Shown here in pieces: positions 16,878 through 23,521 of a DNA stretch of 30,321 nucleotides (position 1 is its first letter; each line of letters opens with the position of its first letter). A model generated the notes under the pieces. That model saw nothing but the letters and a program-made list of their open reading frames with translations, was not told where the DNA came from and searched no databases. The position numbers and the translations under genes are program-made. This DNA comes from JANMDU01 sp031376455 (GTDB lineage Bacteria > Pseudomonadota > Gammaproteobacteria > Burkholderiales > Burkholderiaceae_C): positions 1-30,321 of the forward strand of contig JANMDU010000093.1 of the NCBI GenBank assembly GCA_031376455.1, in the 5' to 3' direction.

Positions 16878-17330
16878 ATGCGATTTCGATTTACTCTTAT
16901 TTTGATAGCGCTTTGCGCAGTATTGATGCCGGCTACTGGCCAAAATGGCTTAAAAATTGATGAGAGAACAGCTTCTGGCTGCACCGATGCGAAAGATCTC
17001 GTCAACACCGATCTTTTCGGCGCTTGGACTTTGGAGTTGCAGAGCGGTACAAACAATTCCAGCACCACGCGATTAACGCTAGTGCGCAACCCAGAATTTG
17101 CTGAATCGCTCGCTGGGAATTTCATGCAAGGCGCGATTCGCCATGAAGTGTTTGGCGATATTGAAAACAGCGTGCTGGATTTAGAAGAAAGCAACAACGG
17201 CAAAGACATCATCGCCATTTGGAAGGGCAGCGTGGTGGGCGGCAGTTGCGGCAAAGCCATCACCGGCACGCGGCGCATCGTGAGCACGCAGGCCGAGCAA
17301 AACTTTGTGTTGCGGCGAACGGGCTGGTGA
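16878..17330 (+). CDS. Unrecognised small exported protein whose signal peptide is encoded by a dispersed repeat
   Basis: A 150-residue protein that I do not recognise. It begins MRFRFTLILIALCAVLMPAT, a textbook signal peptide with basic residues, a hydrophobic core and a probable cleavage site near ATG-QN. The mature part is hydrophilic with two cysteines (GCTD and GGSCGK) and predicted beta strands. The striking point is that codons 6-27 coincide exactly with copy B of the 65-bp repeat, so the repeat supplies the hydrophobic core. The same sequence in putA gives SIALCANSMPANGQKGLK in a soluble enzyme. GGAAGGGG upstream of the ATG is a good ribosome binding site and supports this start. It lies 12 bp after rep and 52 bp before the FG-GAP gene. 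Confidence 0.75.
   Translation: MRFRFTLILIALCAVLMPATGQNGLKIDERTASGCTDAKDLVNTDLFGAWTLELQSGTNNSSTTRLTLVRNPEFAESLAGNFMQGAIRHEVFGDIENSVLDLEESNNGKDIIAIWKGSVVGGSCGKAITGTRRIVSTQAEQNFVLRRTGW
16893..16957 (+). repeat. 65-bp dispersed repeat, copy B (signal peptide of the 16878-17330 gene)
   Basis: ACTCTTATTTTGATAGC, then GCTTTGCGCAGTATTGATG, CCGGC and TACTGGCCAAAATGGCTTAA. It aligns gap-free over 65 bp with copy A, with the same coding register (IALCAVLMPATGQNGLK). Confidence 0.82.
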
Positions 17331-17382
17331 GTCTTGCTGGTGAGTCTGTAAGAGCAATGCCAAGCGGCGCGACTGTTTGCCA

Positions 17383-18345
17383 ATGATCGCCCTAAAATAT
17401 CTTTTTGGCCTCTGCGTCATACACAGCAGCGCTCCCGTGCTCGCCATGGCGCTGATGGCGCAAGCAGACAGTAGCCAATGCGCCAGCCACTTCGCACAAA
17501 GCCAGAAATTGCTCGCAGAACAGCAGCGCATCGCCCCAGCAGCAACGACCGCCGGCTCAACCAAACGCTTGCCGCAAAGCCAAGCCACGCCCGGCCAGCG
17601 CGATATTGCTTGGGCTTGGCTGGCCTCGCCCACGGCGCGCTATCCGCATGCTTCGATGGGCTCTTCTCTGCATGCCGCCAGTTTGCATGTGATGGGGCAA
17701 GACGGTCGCACCGCGAGCATGCAATTGCCTAAGCAGCGCGTATTTGAAGATTTGCAACCGCGCTTGGTCGATTTGGATGGCGATGGCAGCGACGAGATCG
17801 TCGTGATTGAAGCCGATACCGAACGCGGCGCGGCCTTGGTGGCCTACGGATTGCCGCGCTCTGGCAAAGTGCTCGAAGAGCGTGCGCGGAGCGCTTATCT
17901 TGGGCTTCCCTTTCGCTGGCTCAGCCCTGTCGGTTTTGCGGATTTCGATGGCGATGGAAAGCTCGATATCGCCAGCGTCACCACACCCCACATCGGTGGC
18001 GTACTGACGCTGTATCGCTACGCGCCACCGCGCATCGAGCCGTTTGCCAAAGCCATGGATGTCTCGAACCATCAAATGGGTGACCCGAATTTGCAAATGC
18101 ACGCCATCCTCGCGTTGCCAAGCCAGCGCCCTACCGTCATCGTGCCCGATATGACCCGTCGGGCACTGCATGCACTGCGCTGGGAAACTGACAATGGCAG
18201 GATCGATGGTAAAGCGCAATGGAAGGAGCTGGCCGATGTCAAACCGCTACCGGGTCGTGTGAATATCTTGCTGCCGCTCAACACAGGATCGGCCTGCGCA
18301 CAGCTCGCCGACAACAGTTGGTGGCGCATTGACCTGATGCCATGA
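17383..18345 (+). CDS. FG-GAP/VCBS-like repeat protein, exported
   Basis: A 320-residue protein with an N-terminal hydrophobic segment (LKYLFGLCVIHSSAPVLAMA) that is probably a signal peptide or anchor. Two calcium-binding-type loops of the FG-GAP/VCBS repeat are clear: DLDGDGSDEIVVIEAD around residues 128-143 and DFDGDGKLDIASV around residues 186-198. Such repeats build a beta-propeller outside the cytoplasm, often for calcium-dependent binding. The ligand is unknown. The ATG at 17383 is preferred over the TTG two codons earlier. It probably belongs to the same transcript as the small exported protein upstream. Repeat copy C begins 10 bp after its stop. Confidence 0.8.
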   Translation: MIALKYLFGLCVIHSSAPVLAMALMAQADSSQCASHFAQSQKLLAEQQRIAPAATTAGSTKRLPQSQATPGQRDIAWAWLASPTARYPHASMGSSLHAASLHVMGQDGRTASMQLPKQRVFEDLQPRLVDLDGDGSDEIVVIEADTERGAALVAYGLPRSGKVLEERARSAYLGLPFRWLSPVGFADFDGDGKLDIASVTTPHIGGVLTLYRYAPPRIEPFAKAMDVSNHQMGDPNLQMHAILALPSQRPTVIVPDMTRRALHALRWETDNGRIDGKAQWKELADVKPLPGRVNILLPLNTGSACAQLADNSWWRIDLMP

Positions 18346-18355
18346 TTTTTGAAGC

Positions 18356-18420
18356 GCTACTGTTTCAATAGCGCTTTACGCAGATTTCATGCCGCCTAGG
18401 TGCCGATTCTGCACAAAAAA
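18356..18420 (+). repeat. 65-bp dispersed repeat, copy C (intergenic)
   Basis: GCTACTGTTTCAATAGC, then GCTTTACGCAGATTTCATG, CCGCC and a tail ending in seven A residues. Same length and layout as the other copies. It lies between the FG-GAP gene stop and the terminator of the amtB operon; its A-run supplies the terminator T-run on the other strand. Confidence 0.82.
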
Positions 18421-18444
18421 ATGCCAGCTAGCTCGAAAGCCAGC
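18415..18444 (-). terminator. amtB: Probable rho-independent terminator of torF-glnK-amtB
   Basis: On the minus strand GCTGGCT-TTCG-AGCTAGC forms a 7-bp stem (one G-U pair as RNA) with a UUCG tetraloop, followed after TGGCA by seven T residues. It lies about 40 bp downstream of the amtB stop. The T-run is the complement of the A-rich tail of repeat copy C. Confidence 0.6.
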
Positions 18445-18485
18445 GGGCAAACATCCTCAGGAGACTCTCGTTTGAAACTCTTGTA

Positions 18486-20012
18486 TTAGCGGTTGTAAGC
18501 GGTCTCGCCGTGACTGGAAATATCCAAACCTTCGCGCTCTTCTTCTTCAGAGACGCGCAGGCCGATCACGAGATCCACCAGCTTGAAGGCAATGAAAGCG
18601 ACGACTGCAGACCACACGATCGTGATCAACACGCCTTGCAACTGAATCCACACTTGACCGCCGATGCTGTAACCCTCGCCGACCTTGTTGGTCACGTAAT
18701 CAAACACGCCCGTACCGCCCAACGATGGCGCGGCAAACACGCCGGTGAGCAATGCGCCCACGATGCCGCCTACGCCATGGACGCCAAAGACATCAAGAGA
18801 ATCATCTGCACCGAGCATGCGCTTTAAGCCATTGACACCCCACAGGCAAGCAAAGCCAGCCACGAGGCCGATGATGATCGCGCCCATCGGGCCGACGAAG
18901 CCGCAAGCCGGCGTGATCGCGACCAAGCCAGAGACTGCACCCGAAGCCGCGCCGAGCATCGAAGCTTTGCCTTTAGACAAGGCCTCGCCTGCAATCCAAG
19001 CCAAAGCTGCGGCAGAAGTTGCCACCAAGGTGTTCATAAAGGCCAGCGCAGTGATGCCATTGGCTTCTAAGTTAGAGCCTGCATTGAAGCCAAACCAACC
19101 GAACCACAACATCGCCGCGCCAACCATCGTCAGCGTCAAGCTGTGAGGTGTCATGGATTCTTTGCCGTAGCCAATGCGTTTGCCAATCACATACGCACCC
19201 ACCAAACCAGCCACAGCGGCATTGATGTGAACGACTGTGCCGCCCGCAAAATCAAGCGCGCCTTTTGTCCACAAAATACCGGCGGCAGCTTGTACTTTCT
19301 CAAGAGATGCTGCATCAGTGATCGCATCTGGGCCAGCCCAGTACCACACCATGTGGGCAATCGGGATGTAGCTGAAGGTGAACCACAACACAGAAAAAGC
19401 GAGCACAGCAGAGAACTTAATGCGCTCAGCAAATGCACCAACAATCAGAGCGCAAGTAATTGCGGCGAATGTGGCTTGGAATGCAACGAAGGAGAGCTCA
19501 GGAATCACCACGCCTTTGGAGAAAGTCGCAGCCACTGAATCGGGCGTGATGCCTTTGAGGAACAGCTTATCGAAGCCCCCAAAGAATTGCCCATCACCGC
19601 CGAAAGCCAAGGTGTAGCCATAGACAGCCCAAAGCACGTAAATCAAAGCGCTCACCACGAAGACTTGCATCAGCACAGAGAGCATGTTTTTGCTGCGCAC
19701 CAAGCCGCCATAAAACAGTGCAAGGCCAGGAATCGTCATGAAGATCACCAGCGCAGTTGCAATCGTCATCCAAGCCGTATCGCCTTTATTGGGAACAGGC
19801 GCTGCAGCAGCAGCAGGGGACGCCGCAGGTGCAGTTGGCGCTGGAGCAGCTACTGCAGCCGCCGGTGCAGCAGCTTCAGGCTTAGCTTCAGTCGCGGCGG
19901 CTGCAGCTGGAGCCGTAGTCGTAGTCGTTGCCGTTGCCGTTTGTGCAACAGCAAAACTGCCGCCTACGGTTAAAGCCCATCCGAGGGCGAGGCAGGTGAA
20001 TAGTTTTTTCAT
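18486..20012 (-). CDS. amtB: Ammonium transporter AmtB
   Basis: A 508-residue membrane protein of the Amt/Rh family. It has a cleavable signal peptide (KKLFTCLALGWALTVGGSF), then an unusually Ala/Pro/Thr-rich periplasmic stretch of about 55 residues, then eleven membrane helices. The pore twin histidines are seen in GGTVVHINAAVAGL and FGVHGVGGIVGALL, and the gate region in MTIPGLALFYGGL. It imports ammonium at low external concentration and is blocked by uridylylation-free PII. The ATG at 20012 with an upstream AAGAG is preferred over the in-frame GTG at 20021. It is the last gene of torF-glnK-amtB; glnK ends 21 bp upstream. Confidence 0.97.
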   Translation of the reverse strand: MKKLFTCLALGWALTVGGSFAVAQTATATTTTTAPAAAAATEAKPEAAAPAAAVAAPAPTAPAASPAAAAAPVPNKGDTAWMTIATALVIFMTIPGLALFYGGLVRSKNMLSVLMQVFVVSALIYVLWAVYGYTLAFGGDGQFFGGFDKLFLKGITPDSVAATFSKGVVIPELSFVAFQATFAAITCALIVGAFAERIKFSAVLAFSVLWFTFSYIPIAHMVWYWAGPDAITDAASLEKVQAAAGILWTKGALDFAGGTVVHINAAVAGLVGAYVIGKRIGYGKESMTPHSLTLTMVGAAMLWFGWFGFNAGSNLEANGITALAFMNTLVATSAAALAWIAGEALSKGKASMLGAASGAVSGLVAITPACGFVGPMGAIIIGLVAGFACLWGVNGLKRMLGADDSLDVFGVHGVGGIVGALLTGVFAAPSLGGTGVFDYVTNKVGEGYSIGGQVWIQLQGVLITIVWSAVVAFIAFKLVDLVIGLRVSEEEEREGLDISSHGETAYNR

Positions 20013-20033
20013 AGGTTTCACTCTTTTGGGAAG

Positions 20034-20372
20034 TTAAAGGGCTTCTTTGCCGGTTTCGCCGGTTCGGATGCGCACAACTTGCTCTAAGTCATACACAAAA
20101 ATCTTGCCATCGCCAATTTTGCCGGTGCGGGCTGCGCCTTCAATGGCTTCGATCACGCGCTCGACCAGATCATCAGACACAGCGGCTTCTATCTTGACCT
20201 TGGGCAAGAAATCGACCACATACTCCGCGCCGCGATACAGCTCGGTGTGGCCCTTTTGACGGCCAAAGCCTTTGACTTCTGTGACGGTGATGCCTTGCAC
20301 GCCCATGCCCGAGAGTGCTTCGCGCACCTCGTCGAGCTTGAACGGTTTGATGATGGCGGTGACAAGTTTCAT
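20034..20372 (-). CDS. glnK: Nitrogen regulatory protein PII (GlnK)
   Basis: A 112-residue PII signal protein of canonical length. The T-loop has Tyr51 in the uridylylation context ELYRGAEYVVDFLPK, the B-loop TGKIGDGKIFV binds ATP, and RIRTGETGKEAL is the family C-terminus. PII senses ATP/ADP, 2-oxoglutarate and (through uridylylation) glutamine. Position directly before amtB identifies it as the GlnK paralogue, which plugs AmtB when nitrogen is sufficient. A GGAG six bases before the ATG at 20372 supports the start. It is co-transcribed with torF and amtB under the sigma-54 promoter at 21209-21224. Confidence 0.97.
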   Translation of the reverse strand: MKLVTAIIKPFKLDEVREALSGMGVQGITVTEVKGFGRQKGHTELYRGAEYVVDFLPKVKIEAAVSDDLVERVIEAIEGAARTGKIGDGKIFVYDLEQVVRIRTGETGKEAL

Positions 20373-20400
20373 GTGTTCTCCTTATTTTGTGACTCGCAGA

Positions 20401-21159
20401 TCAGAAGCTGTATTTAGCGCCAAGAACCAAGCTGCCTTTGCCTTTGTTTTTGTTTTTGGAGGTCAGATAAGCTTTGGTGTCGGTATCGATGTAAGCAAGC
20501 GAGCCAGAGAAACCGCTGCCAAAATCTTTGTTAACGGTCAAGGCGTAGTCGGTATATGAAGCGGTTGCCGTATTTTTAATTGACTGGTAGCCAACGTGCG
20601 GCACCAAACTGAAACCGTTGCCCAAATCAAAAGTGGCAGACAAATCAACGTAGTAGCTGCCTTTACTGTTGGCAAATCCGAATGTGTTGCTCACACTCTG
20701 CGAGTATTTTGCGGTGACAGGGCCGTAGGTCAATGCACCATACAACTCAGTCGTATTGGCATTTGCGCCAATATTGACATACTTGTTGGATGGGTAGAGG
20801 TAATGCAACAGGCCAACATCGTAGGCTAGATCGCCAACAGCGCCTTTGTATCCACCGTAGAAATCAATTTCGACCGCTGTTTTGCCTGCATTGACTCCGG
20901 CTGTCTTACCATCGTCTTTGATCCAATCGATAGTGGATACCCATGTACCCAAGTAAAGGCCACTTTTGTGAGCAAAATCTGCACCGCCTGACAGAGCCGG
21001 CTTAAGACTCGATTGGCTGATACCGCGATAACGGTAGTCAGTCGTTGCGCCGACGTTGTAGCTCAGTGTGTAATCTGGCTCGGGTGCTTTGGCTTGTGCA
21101 AACGCGCCCACAGCGGCAACGGACAGCAATGCAGCGACAGAGATTTGAGAGAGTTTCAT
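20401..21159 (-). CDS. TorF family putative porin
   Basis: A 252-residue protein with a Sec signal peptide (QISVAALLSVAAVGAFAQA) and a beta-barrel body, starting with the family signature YTLSYNVGATTDYRYRGISQ and ending in the aromatic terminal strand GSLVLGAKYSF recognised by the BAM machinery. The TorF family is typically encoded beside PII and AmtB in betaproteobacteria and is thought to pass small nitrogenous compounds across the outer membrane. Ribosome binding site AAGGA precedes the ATG at 21159. It is the first gene of the operon and lies about 40 bp downstream of the predicted sigma-54 transcription start. Confidence 0.93.
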   Translation of the reverse strand: MKLSQISVAALLSVAAVGAFAQAKAPEPDYTLSYNVGATTDYRYRGISQSSLKPALSGGADFAHKSGLYLGTWVSTIDWIKDDGKTAGVNAGKTAVEIDFYGGYKGAVGDLAYDVGLLHYLYPSNKYVNIGANANTTELYGALTYGPVTAKYSQSVSNTFGFANSKGSYYVDLSATFDLGNGFSLVPHVGYQSIKNTATASYTDYALTVNKDFGSGFSGSLAYIDTDTKAYLTSKNKNKGKGSLVLGAKYSF

Positions 21160-21208
21160 GGTTTTCCTTTAAGTAGATCGAGAATAAATGCAAATGTGTC
21201 CTCACAAA

Positions 21209-21224
21209 TGCACGGATCGTGCCA
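21209..21224 (-). promoter_or_regulatory. Sigma-54 (RpoN) promoter of torF-glnK-amtB
   Basis: On the minus strand TGGCACG-ATCC-GTGCA matches the -24/-12 consensus TGGCACG-N4-TTGCA at all positions but one, with the invariant GG and GC dinucleotides in correct spacing. The predicted start lies about 35-40 bp upstream of torF, as expected for a nitrogen-regulated operon. Confidence 0.8.
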
Positions 21225-21266
21225 ATTTTCTCAACCCAGTTTTTGCGCTTGATATATGATTTTAAA

Positions 21267-21283
21267 TACAGTAATATGGTGCA
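21267..21283 (-). promoter_or_regulatory. NtrC-like binding site
   Basis: On the minus strand TGCACCATATTACTGTA: the left half matches the NtrC consensus TGCACCA-N3-TGGTGCA perfectly and the right half at four of seven positions. It lies about 50 bp upstream of the -24 element. A further half site (TTTGGTGCG on the minus strand) lies around 21338-21346. Confidence 0.55.
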
Positions 21284-21360
21284 TGTGCTCGATTTTCTTA
21301 ACGATAGGCTAGTGACTTTTAACTGCCATATTCGAAACGCACCAAATAAGGGATTAATTC

Positions 21361-22959
21361 ATGTCAGGCTTTTCTTTGGTGCATTCACGAGCTTTAATGG
21401 GCCTGCGCGCCTTATCGGTGCAGGTGGAAGTGCATCTGGCCAATGGGCTGCCCAGCTTCACGCTGGTCGGCTTGGCCGATACGGAGGTCAAAGAGTCACG
21501 TGAGCGGGTGCGCTCGGCCATTGCCAATGCGGGGCTGGAGTTTCCGAGCAACAAGAAAATCGTTGTGAATTTAGCGCCTGCCGATATCCCCAAAGATTCA
21601 GGCCGTTTTGATTTGCCGATTGCGCTGGGCATTTTGGCCGCCAGTGGGCAGATTGATGGCTCAAAGCTCGTGGGGCATGAGTTTGCAGGTGAGCTCTCAC
21701 TCTCGGGGCAATTGAGGCCTGTGCAGGGCGCGCTGGCGATGGCTTTGGGCATGGCATTGGCGCATGATCACAGCACCGGGCTGCCGCCCATTTTGGTGTT
21801 GCCGCAAGGCAGCGCCGAAGATGCCAGCCTGGTGCCAGATGCGCGGGTGATACGGGTGGCGCACTTGCTGGATGTGGTGGCGCGGTTTGCACAAGCCAAG
21901 CAAGCTGCAGGTGGCGCATCAACGGCAGTCAACACGCCCGACGCAGATACGGGCTGGACGATTTTGAAAGCGCCTGATCACAAGGCAAGCACCACGCTGG
22001 CCGATATGGCAGAAGTCAAAGGCCAGCAGGCCGCCAAAAGAGCGCTGGAAATCGCCGCTGCTGGCGGCCACAGCGTGCTGATGGTGGGCGCGCCGGGCAC
22101 CGGCAAATCTATGCTGGCGCAGCGCTTTGCAAGCATCTTGCCTGCGATGAGCACGCAAGAAGCGCTGGAATCCGCTGCTGTGTTGAGCTTGGCAGGCCAG
22201 TTCAAAGCGGAGCGATGGAGTCAGCGCGTGGTGCAAGCGCCGCACCACACCGCCAGCGCCGTGGCATTGGTGGGAGGTGGCTCACCGCCTCGGCCTGGCG
22301 AGATTTCGCTGGCTCACGAAGGCGTTTTATTTTTGGATGAATTGCCACATTTCCCACGCGCTTCTTTGGAGGCTTTGCGCGAGCCACTGGAGAGCGGGCA
22401 AATCAGTATTTCGCGGGCGGCGCAGCGTGCCGTCTTCCCCGCTCGCTTTCAGCTGATTGCGGCGATGAATCCTTGCCTATGCGGCCACTTGGGCTCGCGC
22501 ACGAAGACTTGCAAATGCACGCCCGATCAAATTGATCGTTATCAAGGCAAGCTCTCAGGCCCACTGCTAGATCGCATTGACATTCATGTGGAAGTGCAGG
22601 CGATGGATCCTGAGGATTTGCTGCAATCATCGGCGCAAGCGGCGAGCGCGATTCAGCCGGAAAGCAGCGCTGCAATTGCTGAGCGGGTTCAACTCGCGAG
22701 GCAGCGCAGCATGGCGCGGCAGGGCATGCTCAATCGTGCGCTGGAAGGCAAGGCTTTGGAAGATCAGATCGTGCTCGATGAAGCGGCAAGAAAGTTTCTC
22801 AATACCGCAGCAGCCCGGCTGGGCTGGTCTGGCCGATCGATTCATCGCGCATTGAAAGTGGCTCGCACAATTGCAGATTTGGCTGGAGCGCGGAGCACGC
22901 AAGTCACGCATGTGGCCGAGGCGATTCAGTATCGGCGGGTCTTGCGTTCTCAGGGCTAG
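21361..22959 (+). CDS. comM: YifB/ComM family AAA+ ATPase (magnesium chelatase-like)
   Basis: A 532-residue protein with the three ComM parts: an N-terminal Lon-protease-like domain (VEVHLANGLPSFTLVGLADT), an AAA+ module with Walker A GAPGTGKS and Walker B LFLDELPHF, plus a cysteine cluster (NPCLCGHLGSRTKTCKC), and a C-terminal Mg-chelatase-like helical domain. ComM is a hexameric helicase that promotes branch migration when donor DNA is integrated during natural transformation, so this organism may be, or may descend from, a naturally competent one. AAGGGA seven bases before the ATG is a usable ribosome binding site. The gene is divergent from torF. Confidence 0.95.
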   Translation: MSGFSLVHSRALMGLRALSVQVEVHLANGLPSFTLVGLADTEVKESRERVRSAIANAGLEFPSNKKIVVNLAPADIPKDSGRFDLPIALGILAASGQIDGSKLVGHEFAGELSLSGQLRPVQGALAMALGMALAHDHSTGLPPILVLPQGSAEDASLVPDARVIRVAHLLDVVARFAQAKQAAGGASTAVNTPDADTGWTILKAPDHKASTTLADMAEVKGQQAAKRALEIAAAGGHSVLMVGAPGTGKSMLAQRFASILPAMSTQEALESAAVLSLAGQFKAERWSQRVVQAPHHTASAVALVGGGSPPRPGEISLAHEGVLFLDELPHFPRASLEALREPLESGQISISRAAQRAVFPARFQLIAAMNPCLCGHLGSRTKTCKCTPDQIDRYQGKLSGPLLDRIDIHVEVQAMDPEDLLQSSAQAASAIQPESSAAIAERVQLARQRSMARQGMLNRALEGKALEDQIVLDEAARKFLNTAAARLGWSGRSIHRALKVARTIADLAGARSTQVTHVAEAIQYRRVLRSQG

Positions 22960-23055
22960 TTTTTAAGTATTTTCGGTGTTTCGCAGTCGTATTTATTGCG
23001 TAGCGTGCTATCGATTTTGTAGTGTTCGGAGTGTTTCTTTTTGGATGCAGCGGCT

Positions 23056-23200
23056 GCGAGGCAAAGGGCTACTGTGTCTACCTCATGGTTCCAGCTCGGG
23101 AGGATGGCGACACCTGTCGCCTGAAATAACGATAAAAGCGCTTTGCGCTTTTTAGCCCTGCGCTGCAAAAATCGGCAGCCACAGTAGCCCTTTGCCTCGC
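23056..23200 (+). repeat. 145-bp hairpin element, copy 1
   Basis: Outer arms at 23056-23076 and 23180-23200 are a perfect 21-bp inverted repeat (left arm begins GCGAGGCAAAGGG). The 93-bp core at 23082-23174 has three internal hairpins: CTC-GG-GAG, GGCGAC-ACCT-GTCGCC and AAAAGCGC-TTT-GCGCTTTT, then a conserved tail TGCAAAAATCG. The core is about 77 percent identical to copy 2; the arms are unrelated. It may be a structured RNA gene or a mobile hairpin element. Confidence 0.8.
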
Positions 23201-23296
23201 GACCTGTTTGGAGCGCAAAACATCTTCGCTCGCCAATTGTGGCAAAAGCAAATCGTATTTACGCACTGCGATCCTGCTTCGCCGCGCCAATCACTG

Positions 23297-23441
23297 GCCT
23301 GTGGGAGCCGTATTCGGGCGGGCGATTTTTGCATCGCAGCGTTTAAAAACGCTTGCGTTTTTCGTCGTTATCTTAGGCGACGGGTGTCGCCATACTCGCG
23401 AGAAGGAACCATGAGCCCGCCCGAATACGGCTTCCACAGGC
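23297..23441 (-). repeat. 145-bp hairpin element, copy 2 (inverted)
   Basis: Outer arms at 23297-23323 and 23415-23441 form a 27-bp inverted repeat with one mismatch. On the minus strand the 93-bp core (23415 down to 23323) starts CTCATGGTTCC like copy 1 and has hairpins CTC-GC-GAG, GGCGAC-ACCC-GTCGCC and AAAAACGC-AA-GCGTTTTT, then TGCAAAAATCG. In the third hairpin a G-C pair of copy 1 is replaced by A-T with pairing kept. Same total length as copy 1. Confidence 0.8.
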
Positions 23442-23456
23442 AATGGCGCACTAGAA

Positions 23457-23521
23457 ATCTAAGAACAAAACAAGGCTCTAGCCGGCACAGAACATGCGCA
23501 AATTGCTACGAAATTTATAGC
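23457..23521 (-). repeat. 65-bp dispersed repeat, copy I (contains the rsmA stop codon)
   Basis: On the minus strand GCTATAAATTTCGTAGC, then AATTTGCGCATGTTCTGTG, CCGGC and a tail. It aligns gap-free with the family, though it is more diverged. The first bases encode the last rsmA codon and supply its TAA stop (23515-23517). Confidence 0.7.

Larger units (their letters stand above)
22960..23514. other. Gene-free region between comM and rsmA carrying two hairpin elements and one 65-bp repeat
   Basis: 555 bp between convergent comM and rsmA. No convincing coding sequence exists on either strand; short open frames are interrupted and cross the palindromes. It holds two 145-bp palindromic elements in inverted orientation separated by 96 bp, and repeat copy I at its right end. 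The first 96 bp after comM show nothing clear. A 9-bp direct repeat TCGTATTTA occurs at 22987-22995 and 23253-23261, of unknown meaning. Confidence 0.8.

Noticed and set aside
17391..17440. Possible repeat origin of the FG-GAP protein signal peptide (TTTTTGGCC then CAGCAGCGCTCC)
   Set aside because: Alignment requires multiple gaps, so the similarity is suggestive only.
23056..23441. A CRISPR array or an integron attC array
   Set aside because: There are only two inverted units with different arms, no regular direct repeats with spacers, no attC core GTTRRRY ends, and no cas or integrase gene in the window.
23056..23441. A retron msr-msd pair
   Set aside because: Arms around a hairpin core are reminiscent of one, but no reverse transcriptase gene is present in the window.
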